From JACDCA01 sp963810305 (lineage in GTDB: Bacteria; Acidobacteriota; Vicinamibacteria; Vicinamibacterales; 2-12-FULL-66-21), in the NCBI GenBank assembly GCA_963810305.1, contig CAWEMY010000019.1, positions 62,001 to 126,000 on the forward strand: 64,000 nt of DNA. Direction: 5' to 3'. The position numbers were made by a program, and so were the translations under genes. Within the stretch, counting starts at the first letter, position 1; each line of letters begins with the position of its first letter. This document shows, piece after piece, positions 1-7,842 of this stretch. Below the pieces are notes generated by a model. It saw nothing but the letters and a program-made list of their open reading frames with translations, had not been told where the DNA came from and did not search any database.

Positions 1-1033
1 TCATGTCGGCCTGCTTCGTCCGGAGCTTCAGGCGGCCGCGTTCGGACGGCGCGCCGCTTTCCGCCGCGAAACCAATGAGCACAGGCCGCGCGGATGCACC
101 GCGCGCACGTCCGGCGTCAGCGAGGATGTCAGGCGTGCGCACGAGCGTGAGCCCCAGCGGGCCATCGGTCTTTTCGATCTTTCCCGCGGTGCGCCGTTCG
201 GGCGTGTAATCGGCGACGGCAGCGGCCATCACCAGCACGTCGGCGGACGCCAGGTGCGTGTTCACGGCTGCCTGCATCTCCGTAGCGCTGCGGACCGCGA
301 TCAGCTCGACGTTCGCAGGTGGAGAGAGCGCCGAAGGCCCGGAGATGAGAATCACCCGCGCTCCACGACGCGCGGCTTCAGCCGCCAGCGCGTACCCCAT
401 TCGGCCGCTCGAGCGGTTCCCGATGTAGCGGACGTCGTCGATATCTTCGTAGGTCGGTCCGGCGGTGACGATCGCGCACCTGCCGAGGAGGCTGCCCCGA
501 GGAGCGAGGATCGCCTCGGCTGCGTCGACGACCTGCTCCGGCTCGGCGAGCCGTCCTTTGCCGATCCATCCGCACGCCAGATAACCTTCACCAGGATCGA
601 CGAACCGCACGCCGCGCGCCGCGAGGGTACTGAGGTTGGTGCGCACGGCCTCGTGCTCGAGCATGTTGGTGTTCATCGCCGGCGCCATCAGGACCGGCGC
701 ACGCGTGGCGAGATACAGCGAGGTGAGAAAATCGTCGGCGATGCCGTGGGCGAACTTGCCGATCACGTTCGCAGTCGCCGGCGCCACCAGCAGCAAGCCG
801 ATGTCAGTCGCGAGCTGGATATGCTCGATGTCCGAATTCGCCCCTGGCGCGAACTGGTCGGTAATCACTCGCCGCCGTGAAATCGCCTCGAACGTGACCG
901 GCCCGACGAAGCGGCGCGCAGACCGCGTCATGATCACGGCCACCTCGTGCCCGCGCTTCTGCAGACCGCGCGCGATCTCGACCGCCTTGTAGGCGCCGAT
1001 CCCGCCGCATACGCCAAGAGCGATCAGAGCCAT
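1..1033 (-). CDS. coaBC: CoaBC, phosphopantothenoylcysteine decarboxylase/synthase (3' end off the window)
   Basis: Bifunctional cytoplasmic enzyme that joins cysteine to 4'-phosphopantothenate (CoaB) and decarboxylates the product (CoaC) in coenzyme A synthesis. 344 codons are present; the C-terminus runs past base 1. The flavoprotein half shows GVCGGIGAYK at residues 7-16, the active-site His71 in EHIQLA, the PAMNTNM clamp at 118-124 and Cys154 in CGWIGKGRL. The CoaB half begins near residue 184 with AGPTYEDIDDVRYIGNRSSG. It is the last gene of the operon starting at ugd and lies after rpoZ, as in many bacteria, but is separated from it by a heptad repeat array. A -10-like GATAAT ends six bases before the ATG and no ribosome site is visible, so its own transcript may be leaderless. 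The identification is secure. Confidence 0.96.
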   Translation of the reverse strand, partial: MALIALGVCGGIGAYKAVEIARGLQKRGHEVAVIMTRSARRFVGPVTFEAISRRRVITDQFAPGANSDIEHIQLATDIGLLLVAPATANVIGKFAHGIADDFLTSLYLATRAPVLMAPAMNTNMLEHEAVRTNLSTLAARGVRFVDPGEGYLACGWIGKGRLAEPEQVVDAAEAILAPRGSLLGRCAIVTAGPTYEDIDDVRYIGNRSSGRMGYALAAEAARRGARVILISGPSALSPPANVELIAVRSATEMQAAVNTHLASADVLVMAAAVADYTPERRTAGKIEKTDGPLGLTLVRTPDILADAGRARGASARPVLIGFAAESGAPSERGRLKLRTKQADM

Positions 1034-1039
1034 GGAACA

Positions 1040-1045
1040 ATTATC
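1040..1045 (-). promoter_or_regulatory. -10-like box (GATAAT) just before coaBC
   Basis: On the minus strand GATAAT ends six bases before the coaBC ATG at 1033. The -35 region would fall inside the heptad array (CTGATC, weak). If used, transcription would begin at or next to the start codon. Seen in sequence; use as a promoter is inferred. Confidence 0.35.
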
Positions 1046-1158
1046 AGATGGCAGTTATCAGTGATCAGTAATCAATAATCAGTTGTCAGTAGGATCAATG
1101 AATCGGTAACTGATAATTGATTACTGACTATTGATTACTGATTACTGACTACTGATTA
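1041..1158. repeat. Heptad array A1 (TGATTAC family), two opposed arms
   Basis: Degenerate 7-base units (TGATTAC, TGACTAT, TGATTAC, TGATTAC, TGACTAC, TGATTAC) run from about 1100 to 1157. Reverse-complement units (CAGTAAT, CAATAAT, CAGTTGT) occupy about 1050-1090. The two arms could pair into an imperfect long hairpin. The right end contains the rpoZ stop codon (TAA, complement of 1156-1158). The same unit recurs at 26391 and 41333. There are no unique spacers between units, so it is not a CRISPR. Confidence 0.85.
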
Positions 1159-1335
1159 CTCCTTCTCTATCTTATTCACCTTGCCCGCGGTCACTTCTTT
1201 CTGCGCGAGGCGCGCCGGCTTGCTGGTGCCCTCCACCCGGGGCGTGCAGCCGCGCAGCAGCTGGCGCGCACGCGCGCCGGCAATCGTTACGAACTCGAAG
1301 GCGTTTCCTGTCACTGCTCTGTCGTTTACTTTCAC
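1156..1335 (-). CDS. rpoZ: RNA polymerase omega subunit
   Basis: 59-residue protein starting at GTG (V-K-V-N-D-R-A-V). It has the omega signature: an N-terminal segment NAFEFVTIAGARARQLLRG (residues 11-29) like the family's (Y/F)xLVxxAAxRARQL core, followed by a basic TSKPARLAQKEVTAGKV stretch. Omega assists assembly of the beta' subunit into RNA polymerase and in many bacteria forms a ppGpp site. The ATG 16 bases upstream meets a stop after six codons, so GTG is the only sensible start. It sits between gmk and coaBC in the common gmk-rpoZ-coaBC order. Its stop codon is the first unit of a heptad repeat array, and a hairpin repeat pair separates it from gmk. The gene is short but the order and motif make the call firm. 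Confidence 0.9.
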   Translation of the reverse strand: MKVNDRAVTGNAFEFVTIAGARARQLLRGCTPRVEGTSKPARLAQKEVTAGKVNKIEKE

Positions 1336-1359
1336 TTGTGATGCCCTTTCATTACCCGA

Positions 1360-1417
1360 CAGGCCTAAAGGCCTGGACTACGGCTGCCGGCAGGCCTAAA
1401 GGCCTGGACTACGGCTG
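1360..1417. repeat. Hairpin repeat D1, two copies of a 28-base unit
   Basis: Two near-identical units lie at about 1360-1387 and 1390-1417. Each contains the palindrome CAGGCCTAAAGGCCTG followed by GACTACGGCTG. The second copy holds the stop codon of gmk (CTA at 1409-1411, TAG on the minus strand). The same element with a G-to-C swap in the stem (CAGCCCTAAAGGGCTG-GACTACGG) is at 38956-39013. Compensatory stem changes suggest that the hairpin is maintained. Confidence 0.85.
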
Positions 1418-2065
1418 TGCTCTTTCGTTGAAACTCTCCACGATGCGCTCGGCGTCGGCCTGTACTGCTCTGAGCCTGGCGCGTTCTGCCAGCACGATCG
1501 CCCGCAACCGATCGACGCAGGCGTCCAGTGCGTCATTCACGACGACGTAGTCGTATTCCGAGAACGACGCGACCTCGTCGCGCGCCGTGCGGAGGCGTCG
1601 CTGCATCACCTCTTCGGCATCCTTGCTGCGGCCGCGGAGCCGCCGCTCGAGGACGTCAAACGAGGGTGGCAGGACGAAGATGCCGACCGTGTCTCGATAC
1701 CGCTGCCGAACCTGCCTCGCACCCTGCACGTCGATGACCAGAACGACGTCCTGCCCCATCGTCAGATCGCGCTCAGTGTCGGAGGCACACGTGCCGTAGA
1801 GGTTGCCGAAGACGTCCGCCCATTCGAGGAACTCCTCGGCGGCGATCATTTCTTCAAAGCGGGAGCGGGTAACAAAATTATAGTCGACGCCGTTCAATTC
1901 ACCCTCACGAACCGGCCGTGAGGTGTAGGAGCGCGACAACGCCAGGTCAGGGACGACCTGCACCAGCCGCTCGACAACGGTGGTTTTTCCGGTTCCGGAC
2001 GGCGCAGAAACGACGAACAGATGTCCCCGTCTCAGCCCCGAGCCTGTCGAGGGGTTATTCGACAT
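1409..2065 (-). CDS. gmk: Guanylate kinase
   Basis: Cytoplasmic nucleoside monophosphate kinase (GMP + ATP to GDP + ADP). 218 residues, slightly longer than the usual ~205. The P-loop SAPSGTGKTTV is at residues 20-30, followed by the GMP-binding segment SRSYTSRPVREGE and GVDYNFV. The first ~14 residues (NPSTGSGLRRG) are extra relative to the family. They are encoded by a CCCTCGACAGGCTCGGGG-type repeat. The stop codon lies in repeat D1. The start overlaps the end of yicC by 11 bases, indicating translational coupling in the ugd-coaBC operon. The function is secure; the exact start could be lower if the repeat-coded leader is not translated. Confidence 0.96.
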   Translation of the reverse strand: MSNNPSTGSGLRRGHLFVVSAPSGTGKTTVVERLVQVVPDLALSRSYTSRPVREGELNGVDYNFVTRSRFEEMIAAEEFLEWADVFGNLYGTCASDTERDLTMGQDVVLVIDVQGARQVRQRYRDTVGIFVLPPSFDVLERRLRGRSKDAEEVMQRRLRTARDEVASFSEYDYVVVNDALDACVDRLRAIVLAERARLRAVQADAERIVESFNERAQP

Positions 2066-2945
2066 TCTGGACCTGCTCCCGCATCTTCTCGAGCTCGGCC
2101 TTCAGCGCCACGATCAACTCTGACACTGACGTTCCCTCTGCCTTCGAACCGACGGTGTTGACCTCGCGGTTCATCTCCTGGAGCAGAAAGTCCAGCTTCC
2201 GGCCGCACGGCTCCGGGCCGTCCGAGAGGGTTCGCCAGTGCTCGAGATGGCCTCTGAAGCGAACGACTTCCTCGGTCACGTCCGAGCGCCCCACGAACTT
2301 CGCGATCTCCTGCGCGACGAGTGTTTCGTCGGCCAGCGGATCCACGCGGAGATCACGCACTCGTTCCTCGAGTCGCGTGCGAAGCGTACTCATGCCGTTC
2401 TCGGACGCGGAGTACACGCGTTCGAACAGGTCGCCGAGGAGCCGGCGCCGGCTGTCGAGATCCGACCGGAGGAACTCCCCCTCCCTGGTCCGCATGACAT
2501 CGAGATCATCGAGAGCCGCCGCGATGGCCTCCTCGATGCGAACCATAAGCTGATCGTCGGCCCCGGCCGGGACCTCCTGCTTCTCGCGGATCGCCAGCGC
2601 CTGCGGGAATCGGAGCAGATCTCCCGGCGTCATCGTGCCGGCGATGTGGCCACGTTCACGAGCTCGCTCGAGCGCACCCGTGAGCGCGTCGAGGAACGGT
2701 TCGTTCAGTTCCACCTCGAGTGACGGGACGCGCCGCTGCTGGACGTTCACACTGACCTCGACACGACCGCGCGCCACGCGCTGCTGTACCAGCGCACGAA
2801 CCTTCGACTCGAGCATGCCGAGCGAGGGCGGCATCCGGAGCTGGAGATCCAGGAACCGGTGGTTCACTGACTTCACCGTGACCCCAATTGTCGCCGCCTC
2901 GTCGTCGCGCGTCAGCGAAGCAAAGCCGGTCATGCTCTTGATCAT
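2055..2945 (-). CDS. yicC: YicC-family endoribonuclease
   Basis: 296 residues, full length for the YicC/YloC family. The N-terminal MIKSMTGFA is diagnostic. The C-terminal DUF1732 region shows RGHLEHWRTLSDG, GRKLDFLLQEMNREVNT and SKAE. Members of this family are endoribonucleases that act on small RNA or mRNA; the E. coli protein also affects stationary-phase survival. The start codon overlaps the stop of the upstream ABC transporter (ATGA) and its own 3' end overlaps gmk, a neighbour arrangement widely conserved for yicC-gmk. No unusual features. Confidence 0.93.
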   Translation of the reverse strand: MIKSMTGFASLTRDDEAATIGVTVKSVNHRFLDLQLRMPPSLGMLESKVRALVQQRVARGRVEVSVNVQQRRVPSLEVELNEPFLDALTGALERARERGHIAGTMTPGDLLRFPQALAIREKQEVPAGADDQLMVRIEEAIAAALDDLDVMRTREGEFLRSDLDSRRRLLGDLFERVYSASENGMSTLRTRLEERVRDLRVDPLADETLVAQEIAKFVGRSDVTEEVVRFRGHLEHWRTLSDGPEPCGRKLDFLLQEMNREVNTVGSKAEGTSVSELIVALKAELEKMREQVQNVE

Positions 2946-4711
2946 TGAATCGTCGGATGCGGAGGCACCTGGCCGGGACGGCCTGCTTCGAAGATCTGGA
3001 GGGAATACAGCCTCGCGTACATCCCCGCATTCGCCAGCAGGTCGTCATGCCTCCCGACCTCCACGATCCGGCCTTTCTCCAGGACGATGATCTTGTCGGC
3101 CCGGCGGACGGTGGACAGCCGGTGGGCGATGACGAAAGACGTCCGGTCGCGCATCAGGTTCTGCAGCGCTTCCTGGACGAGCAGCTCCGATTCGGCATCG
3201 AGTGACGACGTGGCTTCGTCGAGGATGAGGATCGGTGAGTTCTTGAACAGCGCCCGCGCGATCGCGAGACGCTGCCGCTGGCCGCCCGACAACATCTGGC
3301 CGCGCTCGCCGATGCGGGTCTCGTACTTCGCCGGCAGCGCGCTGATGAATTCATGCGCGTGGGCCGCACGCGCCGCCGACTCGATGTCGTCCGGATGCGC
3401 CTGCGGCGCTCCGTACGCGATGTTGCTGGCGATCGTCTCGTCGAAGAGGACCGTCTCCTGCGTGACGATGCCGACCTGCGCTCGCAGCGACTTCAAGGTG
3501 ACGTCACGAATATCCGCGCCGTCGATCCGGATCGCGCCCGCGGTCACGTCATAGAAACGCGGAATCAGGTTGACGAGCGTCGTCTTGCCCGCGCCGCTCA
3601 GGCCGACCAGGGCGATCATCTCCCCCGCCTCCACGGAGAACGACACGTCACGGAGGATGAACCGGCTCGGCCGGTCGGCGTATGCGAAGGCCACGTTCTG
3701 GAACTCGATCGAGTGACGCAGCGGGCGAATCGCCAGCGCATCGGCGCGTTCCTTGACCTCTGAATGCGTGTCGAGCACCTGGAAGATCCGCTCGGAGGCG
3801 GCCATCGCCTGCTGAAGGTTGGCGTTGACGCGGCTCAGTTTCTTGACCGGCGTGTACATCATGAATGCGGCAACGACGAACGTCGTGAATTCGCCGACGG
3901 TGAGTTGCGGTGGCTGCGCGGTGATCTGACGGCTGCCGTACCAGATCAGCAGGACGGTTGCGGCGCCGCCGAGAAATTCCATCAGCGACGGCAGGATGGC
4001 CAGCGTCCGCGTCACCCGCAGGTTGGTTCGGTAGACCTGGTGCGCCGCCCGCTTGAAGCGCCCTTCCTCGTGTGCTTCCGCGCCGAACGCCTTGACGATC
4101 CGATGACCGGTGAACGCTTCGGCGGTGACGTGGGTCAGATGTTCGAGCTCCTCCTGGCTGCGTCGCGTGGTACTGCGAATCCGCTTGCCGAAGCGAATCA
4201 GCGGATGAACGGCGAGCGGCGCGATGAAGACCGTGACCAGAGCGAGCCGCCAATCGAGGATGAACAGCAGCGCGCCGAAGCCGACCAGCGACAGCCCTTC
4301 ACGGAGCAGGTCCCCAAGCGTTTCCGAGACCGCCTGCTGAATCTGATTGACGTCGTTGGTGATGCGCGACAGTAACTGGCCGGTCGAGCGGCGCGAGAAA
4401 AAACTGGCTGACTGGTCGATGGTGTGGCGGAACAGCTGATTGCGGACGTCGCGGACGACCTTCTGGCCGATGTCGGTCATCAGGAAGGTGCCGAAGTATG
4501 CGCCGATGCCTTTCAGCAGGTAGCCGCCCATCACCGCGGCGGCAAACAGCGTAAAGCCGAAGCTGCCGTTGAGGACCCCGTCGATCATCGGCTTGATCTG
4601 GTAGGTCACGCCGGCATTGGCGGCCGCATAAATCAGCATCGCCACGATTGCCGCGGCAAACCGCCCGCCGTAAGGCCGGGCATACGCGATCAGACGGTAA
4701 AGTGGATTCAC
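2942..4711 (-). CDS. msbA: MsbA-type ABC exporter (lipid A/lipid flippase family)
   Basis: Half-transporter of about 589 residues: six transmembrane helices, then an ATPase with Walker A GLSGAGKTT, signature LSGGQRQR, Walker B ILILDEAT and the switch His in IAHRLST. It acts as an inner-membrane homodimer; the family exports lipid A or lipid-linked glycans. The context (glycosyltransferase, galE and ugd upstream) favours an envelope lipid or glycan substrate. Two GTG starts are possible. 4711 gives a GTGA overlap with the preceding gene, like the other junctions here; 4741 adds ten residues. The symbol reflects family membership; the substrate is inferred. Confidence 0.85.
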   Translation of the reverse strand: MNPLYRLIAYARPYGGRFAAAIVAMLIYAAANAGVTYQIKPMIDGVLNGSFGFTLFAAAVMGGYLLKGIGAYFGTFLMTDIGQKVVRDVRNQLFRHTIDQSASFFSRRSTGQLLSRITNDVNQIQQAVSETLGDLLREGLSLVGFGALLFILDWRLALVTVFIAPLAVHPLIRFGKRIRSTTRRSQEELEHLTHVTAEAFTGHRIVKAFGAEAHEEGRFKRAAHQVYRTNLRVTRTLAILPSLMEFLGGAATVLLIWYGSRQITAQPPQLTVGEFTTFVVAAFMMYTPVKKLSRVNANLQQAMAASERIFQVLDTHSEVKERADALAIRPLRHSIEFQNVAFAYADRPSRFILRDVSFSVEAGEMIALVGLSGAGKTTLVNLIPRFYDVTAGAIRIDGADIRDVTLKSLRAQVGIVTQETVLFDETIASNIAYGAPQAHPDDIESAARAAHAHEFISALPAKYETRIGERGQMLSGGQRQRLAIARALFKNSPILILDEATSSLDAESELLVQEALQNLMRDRTSFVIAHRLSTVRRADKIIVLEKGRIVEVGRHDDLLANAGMYARLYSLQIFEAGRPGQVPPHPTIQ

Positions 4712-5418
4712 TCGGTAAATCGGAATTTCAGGAGCACCCACACCGCGACGATGCCGTCGCGCCAGGTGATCTTCTTGCCTTCCTCATATCCCCGCCCGTC
4801 GTAGGTGATCGGGACCTCGTACACGCGGTAGTGACGCTTGAAGATCTTCGCCGTCATCTCCGGCTCGATACCGAACCCGTCCGACTCCAGCGTCATCGAC
4901 CGGAGGACCTCCGTGCGCATCACCTTGTAGCACGTCTCCATGTCGCTCAACATCGTGTTGTAGAGGACGTTGGTCATCAGCGTGAGCAGGCGGTTGCCGG
5001 CATAGTGCGTAAACAGAAACACGCGGTGCCGCCCGAGAAAGCGCGAGCCATACACCACATCGGCCCGCCCCTCACAAATCAGCTCGATGAGGTCGGGGAA
5101 TTCCTCTGGAGAGTATTCGAGATCCGCATCCTGGATGACGACGAGGTCGCCGTTGACTTCCTGGAAGCCACGCCGGAGCGCGGCTCCCTTCCCACCATTC
5201 TTCGGCTGAAAAATCAGCTTGAACTCGAGCTCGCGCTCGAGCTCGGTCAGGATGTCGCGGGTCCCGTCCTTCGACCCGTCGTCGACGACGATCAGCTCGG
5301 TGCGGACCGGGACGGCGAGCACGCGGCGGATGATCTCCTCGATCGTGGTCCGTTCGTTGTAGACGGGCATCACCACCGACAGCAGCGGATCGGTGAGCTG
5401 CCCTTTGAGCCGCGACAT
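4708..5418 (-). CDS. Family 2 glycosyltransferase, polyprenyl-phosphate sugar synthase type
   Basis: 236 residues, a single GT-A domain of the dolichol-phosphate-mannose synthase type with no membrane segments. It shows the nucleotide-binding VVDDGSKDGT near residue 44, a DADLEYSPEEF metal-binding motif near 98, VYGSRF near 124 and ETCYKVMR near 160. Such enzymes transfer a sugar from UDP- or GDP-sugar to a polyprenyl phosphate carrier. It is translationally coupled to galE upstream (ATGA overlap), so the donor may be UDP-Gal or UDP-Glc. Exact donor and acceptor are not deducible. Confidence 0.85.
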   Translation of the reverse strand: MSRLKGQLTDPLLSVVMPVYNERTTIEEIIRRVLAVPVRTELIVVDDGSKDGTRDILTELERELEFKLIFQPKNGGKGAALRRGFQEVNGDLVVIQDADLEYSPEEFPDLIELICEGRADVVYGSRFLGRHRVFLFTHYAGNRLLTLMTNVLYNTMLSDMETCYKVMRTEVLRSMTLESDGFGIEPEMTAKIFKRHYRVYEVPITYDGRGYEEGKKITWRDGIVAVWVLLKFRFTE

Positions 5419-6422
5419 CAGCCGCGGGCCCCATGGCCGTACCCCGACGGATGCGCCTGGCGCCAGCGCCAGGCCGTCGACACGATCGTTTCGACGTCTT
5501 CGAACCGCGGGCGCCAGCCCAGTTCGGACTTGATGCGATCGCTCGAGGCAAAAAGCACCGCCGGATCACCTGCCCTTCTTGGGGCGATCGTCAGCGGGAC
5601 CGGCGTCCCGGCCACCCGTCCGACGGTATCGACGACCTCCCGTACAGATGTCGGCTTGCCGTTGCCCAGGTTGTAGTGGGAGGAGTCCGCCCCGCCGCGG
5701 AGGCTGGCCAGGGCCAGAAGGTGCGCTTCGGCCAGATCGGTGACGTGGATGTAATCGCGAAGGCAGGTGCCGTCCGGGGTCGGGTAATCGTCGCCGAAGA
5801 TCTGGAACGTACCGCGGCCGGCCGCGGCGTCGAGCGCACGCGGGATCAGGTGCAACTCGGGCGTATGGTCCTCGCCAAGCTCGCCATCGGGATCGGCACC
5901 GGCGGCGTTGAAGTAGCGCAGGACCGACGACCGGATCTCATAAGCGCGCTCGAAGTGAGGCAGCGCGCGCTCAACCGCGACCTTGGTCTCTCCGTAGGAG
6001 TTGATCGGGTTTTTCGGATGATCTTCCTTGATCGGCGTCTCGATCGGGTTGCCGAAAACCGCGGCGGTCGACGAGAACACAAAGAACGGCACGTGTTCGG
6101 CGGCCATCGCCTCGAGCACTGTGAGAGTGCCGGTAACGTTGTTACGGTAGTAGCCGATTGGATCCCGGACGGAATCACCGACCGATGCCCACGCCGCGAA
6201 GTGCATCACGGCGTCCGCATCGTATTGCCGCAGGACGTTGCGCAAGCGTTCGACGTCGTGGATATTTCCCTCCACCAGCGAGGTGGCAAAACGCGCCGCC
6301 GTTCGGTGGCCCGCCGACAGGTCGTCGTAGACGACCACGTCCTCGCCTCGGGCCCGGAGGGCCTTGACCACATGGCTCCCGATATAGCCGGCGCCTCCGA
6401 TGACCAGCACGCTTTTCGGCAT
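5418..6422 (-). CDS. galE: UDP-glucose 4-epimerase
   Basis: 334 residues, the usual length for GalE. It is a short-chain dehydrogenase-type NAD enzyme interconverting UDP-Glc and UDP-Gal. The Rossmann motif GGAGYIGSH lies near residues 9-17, and the catalytic SYGETK (Tyr-xxx-Lys) and LRYFNAAGADPDGELGE follow. The start at 6422 was chosen because it begins directly with MPKSVLVIGGAGYIG and overlaps the ugd stop by one base (TAATG); longer in-frame extensions run through ugd. Together with ugd it feeds UDP-sugars to the adjacent polysaccharide genes. Confidence 0.94.
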   Translation of the reverse strand: MPKSVLVIGGAGYIGSHVVKALRARGEDVVVYDDLSAGHRTAARFATSLVEGNIHDVERLRNVLRQYDADAVMHFAAWASVGDSVRDPIGYYRNNVTGTLTVLEAMAAEHVPFFVFSSTAAVFGNPIETPIKEDHPKNPINSYGETKVAVERALPHFERAYEIRSSVLRYFNAAGADPDGELGEDHTPELHLIPRALDAAAGRGTFQIFGDDYPTPDGTCLRDYIHVTDLAEAHLLALASLRGGADSSHYNLGNGKPTSVREVVDTVGRVAGTPVPLTIAPRRAGDPAVLFASSDRIKSELGWRPRFEDVETIVSTAWRWRQAHPSGYGHGARG

Positions 6423-7723
6423 TACGAGGGACGGCCGATCGAGAAGTAGCTGAACCCTTGCGCCTTGATCTGCTCCGGATTGTAGATATTGCGGCCGTCG
6501 AAAATGACCGGCGCTCGCATGAGTTTTCGCATCCGCGCGAAGTCCGGCTCGCGAAACTCGTTCCATTCCGTGACCAGGACGAGGGCGTCCGCCCCGGTCA
6601 ACGCGGCGTAGCCGTTCTCAGCGTAATGAACTTTCGATCCGAAGATGCCGCGCGCGACCTTCATCGCTTCCGGATCGTAGGCGTGGACGGCGGCACCGGC
6701 ATCGATCAGTCCACTGATGAGGGGGACCGCGGGCGCCTCGCGCATGTCATCGGTGCGCGGCTTGAACGCCAGGCCCCAGACCGCAATCCGCTTCCCCTTG
6801 AGTGAGCCGAAGTGCGCCTTGAGTTTTTCGAGAAGCCGCAGCTTCTGTTTCTCGTTGACCGCTTCGACCGACTTCAGGATCTGGAAGTCGTACTTCGCGG
6901 AGTGGGCGAAGCGCAGCATCGCCTTGACGTCCTTCGGAAAGCAGCTGCCGCCGTAACCCACCCCCGGGAACAGGAACGACGGGCCGATCCGGCGATCTGC
7001 GGCGACCGCCCGCCGCACCTGGTCGACGTCCGCTCCCATCGCCTCGCAGACATTCGCGACTTCGTTCATGAACGAGATCCGCGTCGCGAGCATCGCATTC
7101 GCGGCGTATTTGCAGAGCTCGGCGCTTGCACAGTCCATGTTCATGATCGGCGCACCGGTACGAGTGAAGGGGGCGTACAGCTCCTTCATCAGTTCCGCGG
7201 CTCGCGCATCCTCGGCGCCGATGACGACGCGATCGGGCTTCATGAAGTCGTCGATTGCCGCTCCCTGCTTGAGGAATTCAGGGTTGCTCACGACGCTGAA
7301 GGGGTGGGTGGTTTCCTGACGGACGATGTCGCGGACCTTCGCGGCGGTACCGACGGGTACCGTGCTCTTGTTGACGAGGACTTTGTAGCCGTTCATCGCG
7401 CGGGCAATATCGCGCGCGACCCCGGTGACATGTTGCAGATCGGCTGAGCCATCTTCGCCAGTGGGGGTGCCGACCGCGATGAAAATGATTTCGGACGCTC
7501 GGACGCCCCTGGCCAGGTTGGTGGTGAACGTCAGCCGGCGCTCGGTCCGGTTCCGCTTGACGATTTCCTCGAGCCCTGGCTCGTAGATCGGGATCTGGCC
7601 CCGCTGGAGCTGTCGGACCTTGGCCGGATCCTTATCAATACAAACGACTTCGTTTCCATTTTCGGCAAAGCAGGCACCGGCGACCAGTCCCACATAGCCA
7701 CTCCCAACGATTGCGATTTTCAT
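6422..7723 (-). CDS. ugd: UDP-glucose 6-dehydrogenase
   Basis: 433 residues, typical for Ugd/TuaD. It oxidises UDP-Glc to UDP-glucuronate with two NAD+. The NAD-binding VGSGYVGLVAGACFAENG is at the N-terminus, and the catalytic Cys is in GYGGSCFPKD near residue 260. AFKPRTDDMREAP marks the C-terminal domain. It is the first gene of the leftward operon, behind a clear sigma70-like promoter. Its product is the substrate of the UDP-glucuronate decarboxylase at 14567, so the two divergent operons form one sugar-nucleotide route. Confidence 0.95.
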   Translation of the reverse strand: MKIAIVGSGYVGLVAGACFAENGNEVVCIDKDPAKVRQLQRGQIPIYEPGLEEIVKRNRTERRLTFTTNLARGVRASEIIFIAVGTPTGEDGSADLQHVTGVARDIARAMNGYKVLVNKSTVPVGTAAKVRDIVRQETTHPFSVVSNPEFLKQGAAIDDFMKPDRVVIGAEDARAAELMKELYAPFTRTGAPIMNMDCASAELCKYAANAMLATRISFMNEVANVCEAMGADVDQVRRAVAADRRIGPSFLFPGVGYGGSCFPKDVKAMLRFAHSAKYDFQILKSVEAVNEKQKLRLLEKLKAHFGSLKGKRIAVWGLAFKPRTDDMREAPAVPLISGLIDAGAAVHAYDPEAMKVARGIFGSKVHYAENGYAALTGADALVLVTEWNEFREPDFARMRKLMRAPVIFDGRNIYNPEQIKAQGFSYFSIGRPS

Positions 7724-7756
7724 GCGCGACGATTCTCCGCTGGATACAAAACCCTA

Positions 7757-7786
7757 ACGCTAGCACAGCCGAAAAAACGCTGTCAA
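7757..7786 (-). promoter_or_regulatory. Sigma70-like promoter of the ugd operon
   Basis: On the minus strand, -35 TTGACA (7781-7786), an 18-base spacer and -10 TAGCGT (7757-7762). The predicted transcript start is near 7750, giving a leader of about 27 bases before the ugd ATG at 7723. Confidence 0.6.
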
Positions 7787-7805
7787 TCTATTGAGCGTAA
7801 AGGAT

Positions 7806-7834
7806 TTGTTGGTCTTTGACCGGTGTGGTACGAT
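7806..7834 (+). promoter_or_regulatory. Candidate promoter of the glycosyltransferase operon
   Basis: -35 TTGTTG (7806-7811), a 17-base spacer and -10 TACGAT (7829-7834). The predicted start near 7841 would leave almost no leader before the GTG at 7843. It is divergent from the ugd promoter, whose -35 is 20 bases away, so the two may share regulation. Confidence 0.4.
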
Positions 7835-7842
7835 CCCGCCGC

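Noticed and set aside
1041..1158. CRISPR-like array
   Set aside because: Units are 7 bases, degenerate and contiguous; there are no spacers and no cas genes.
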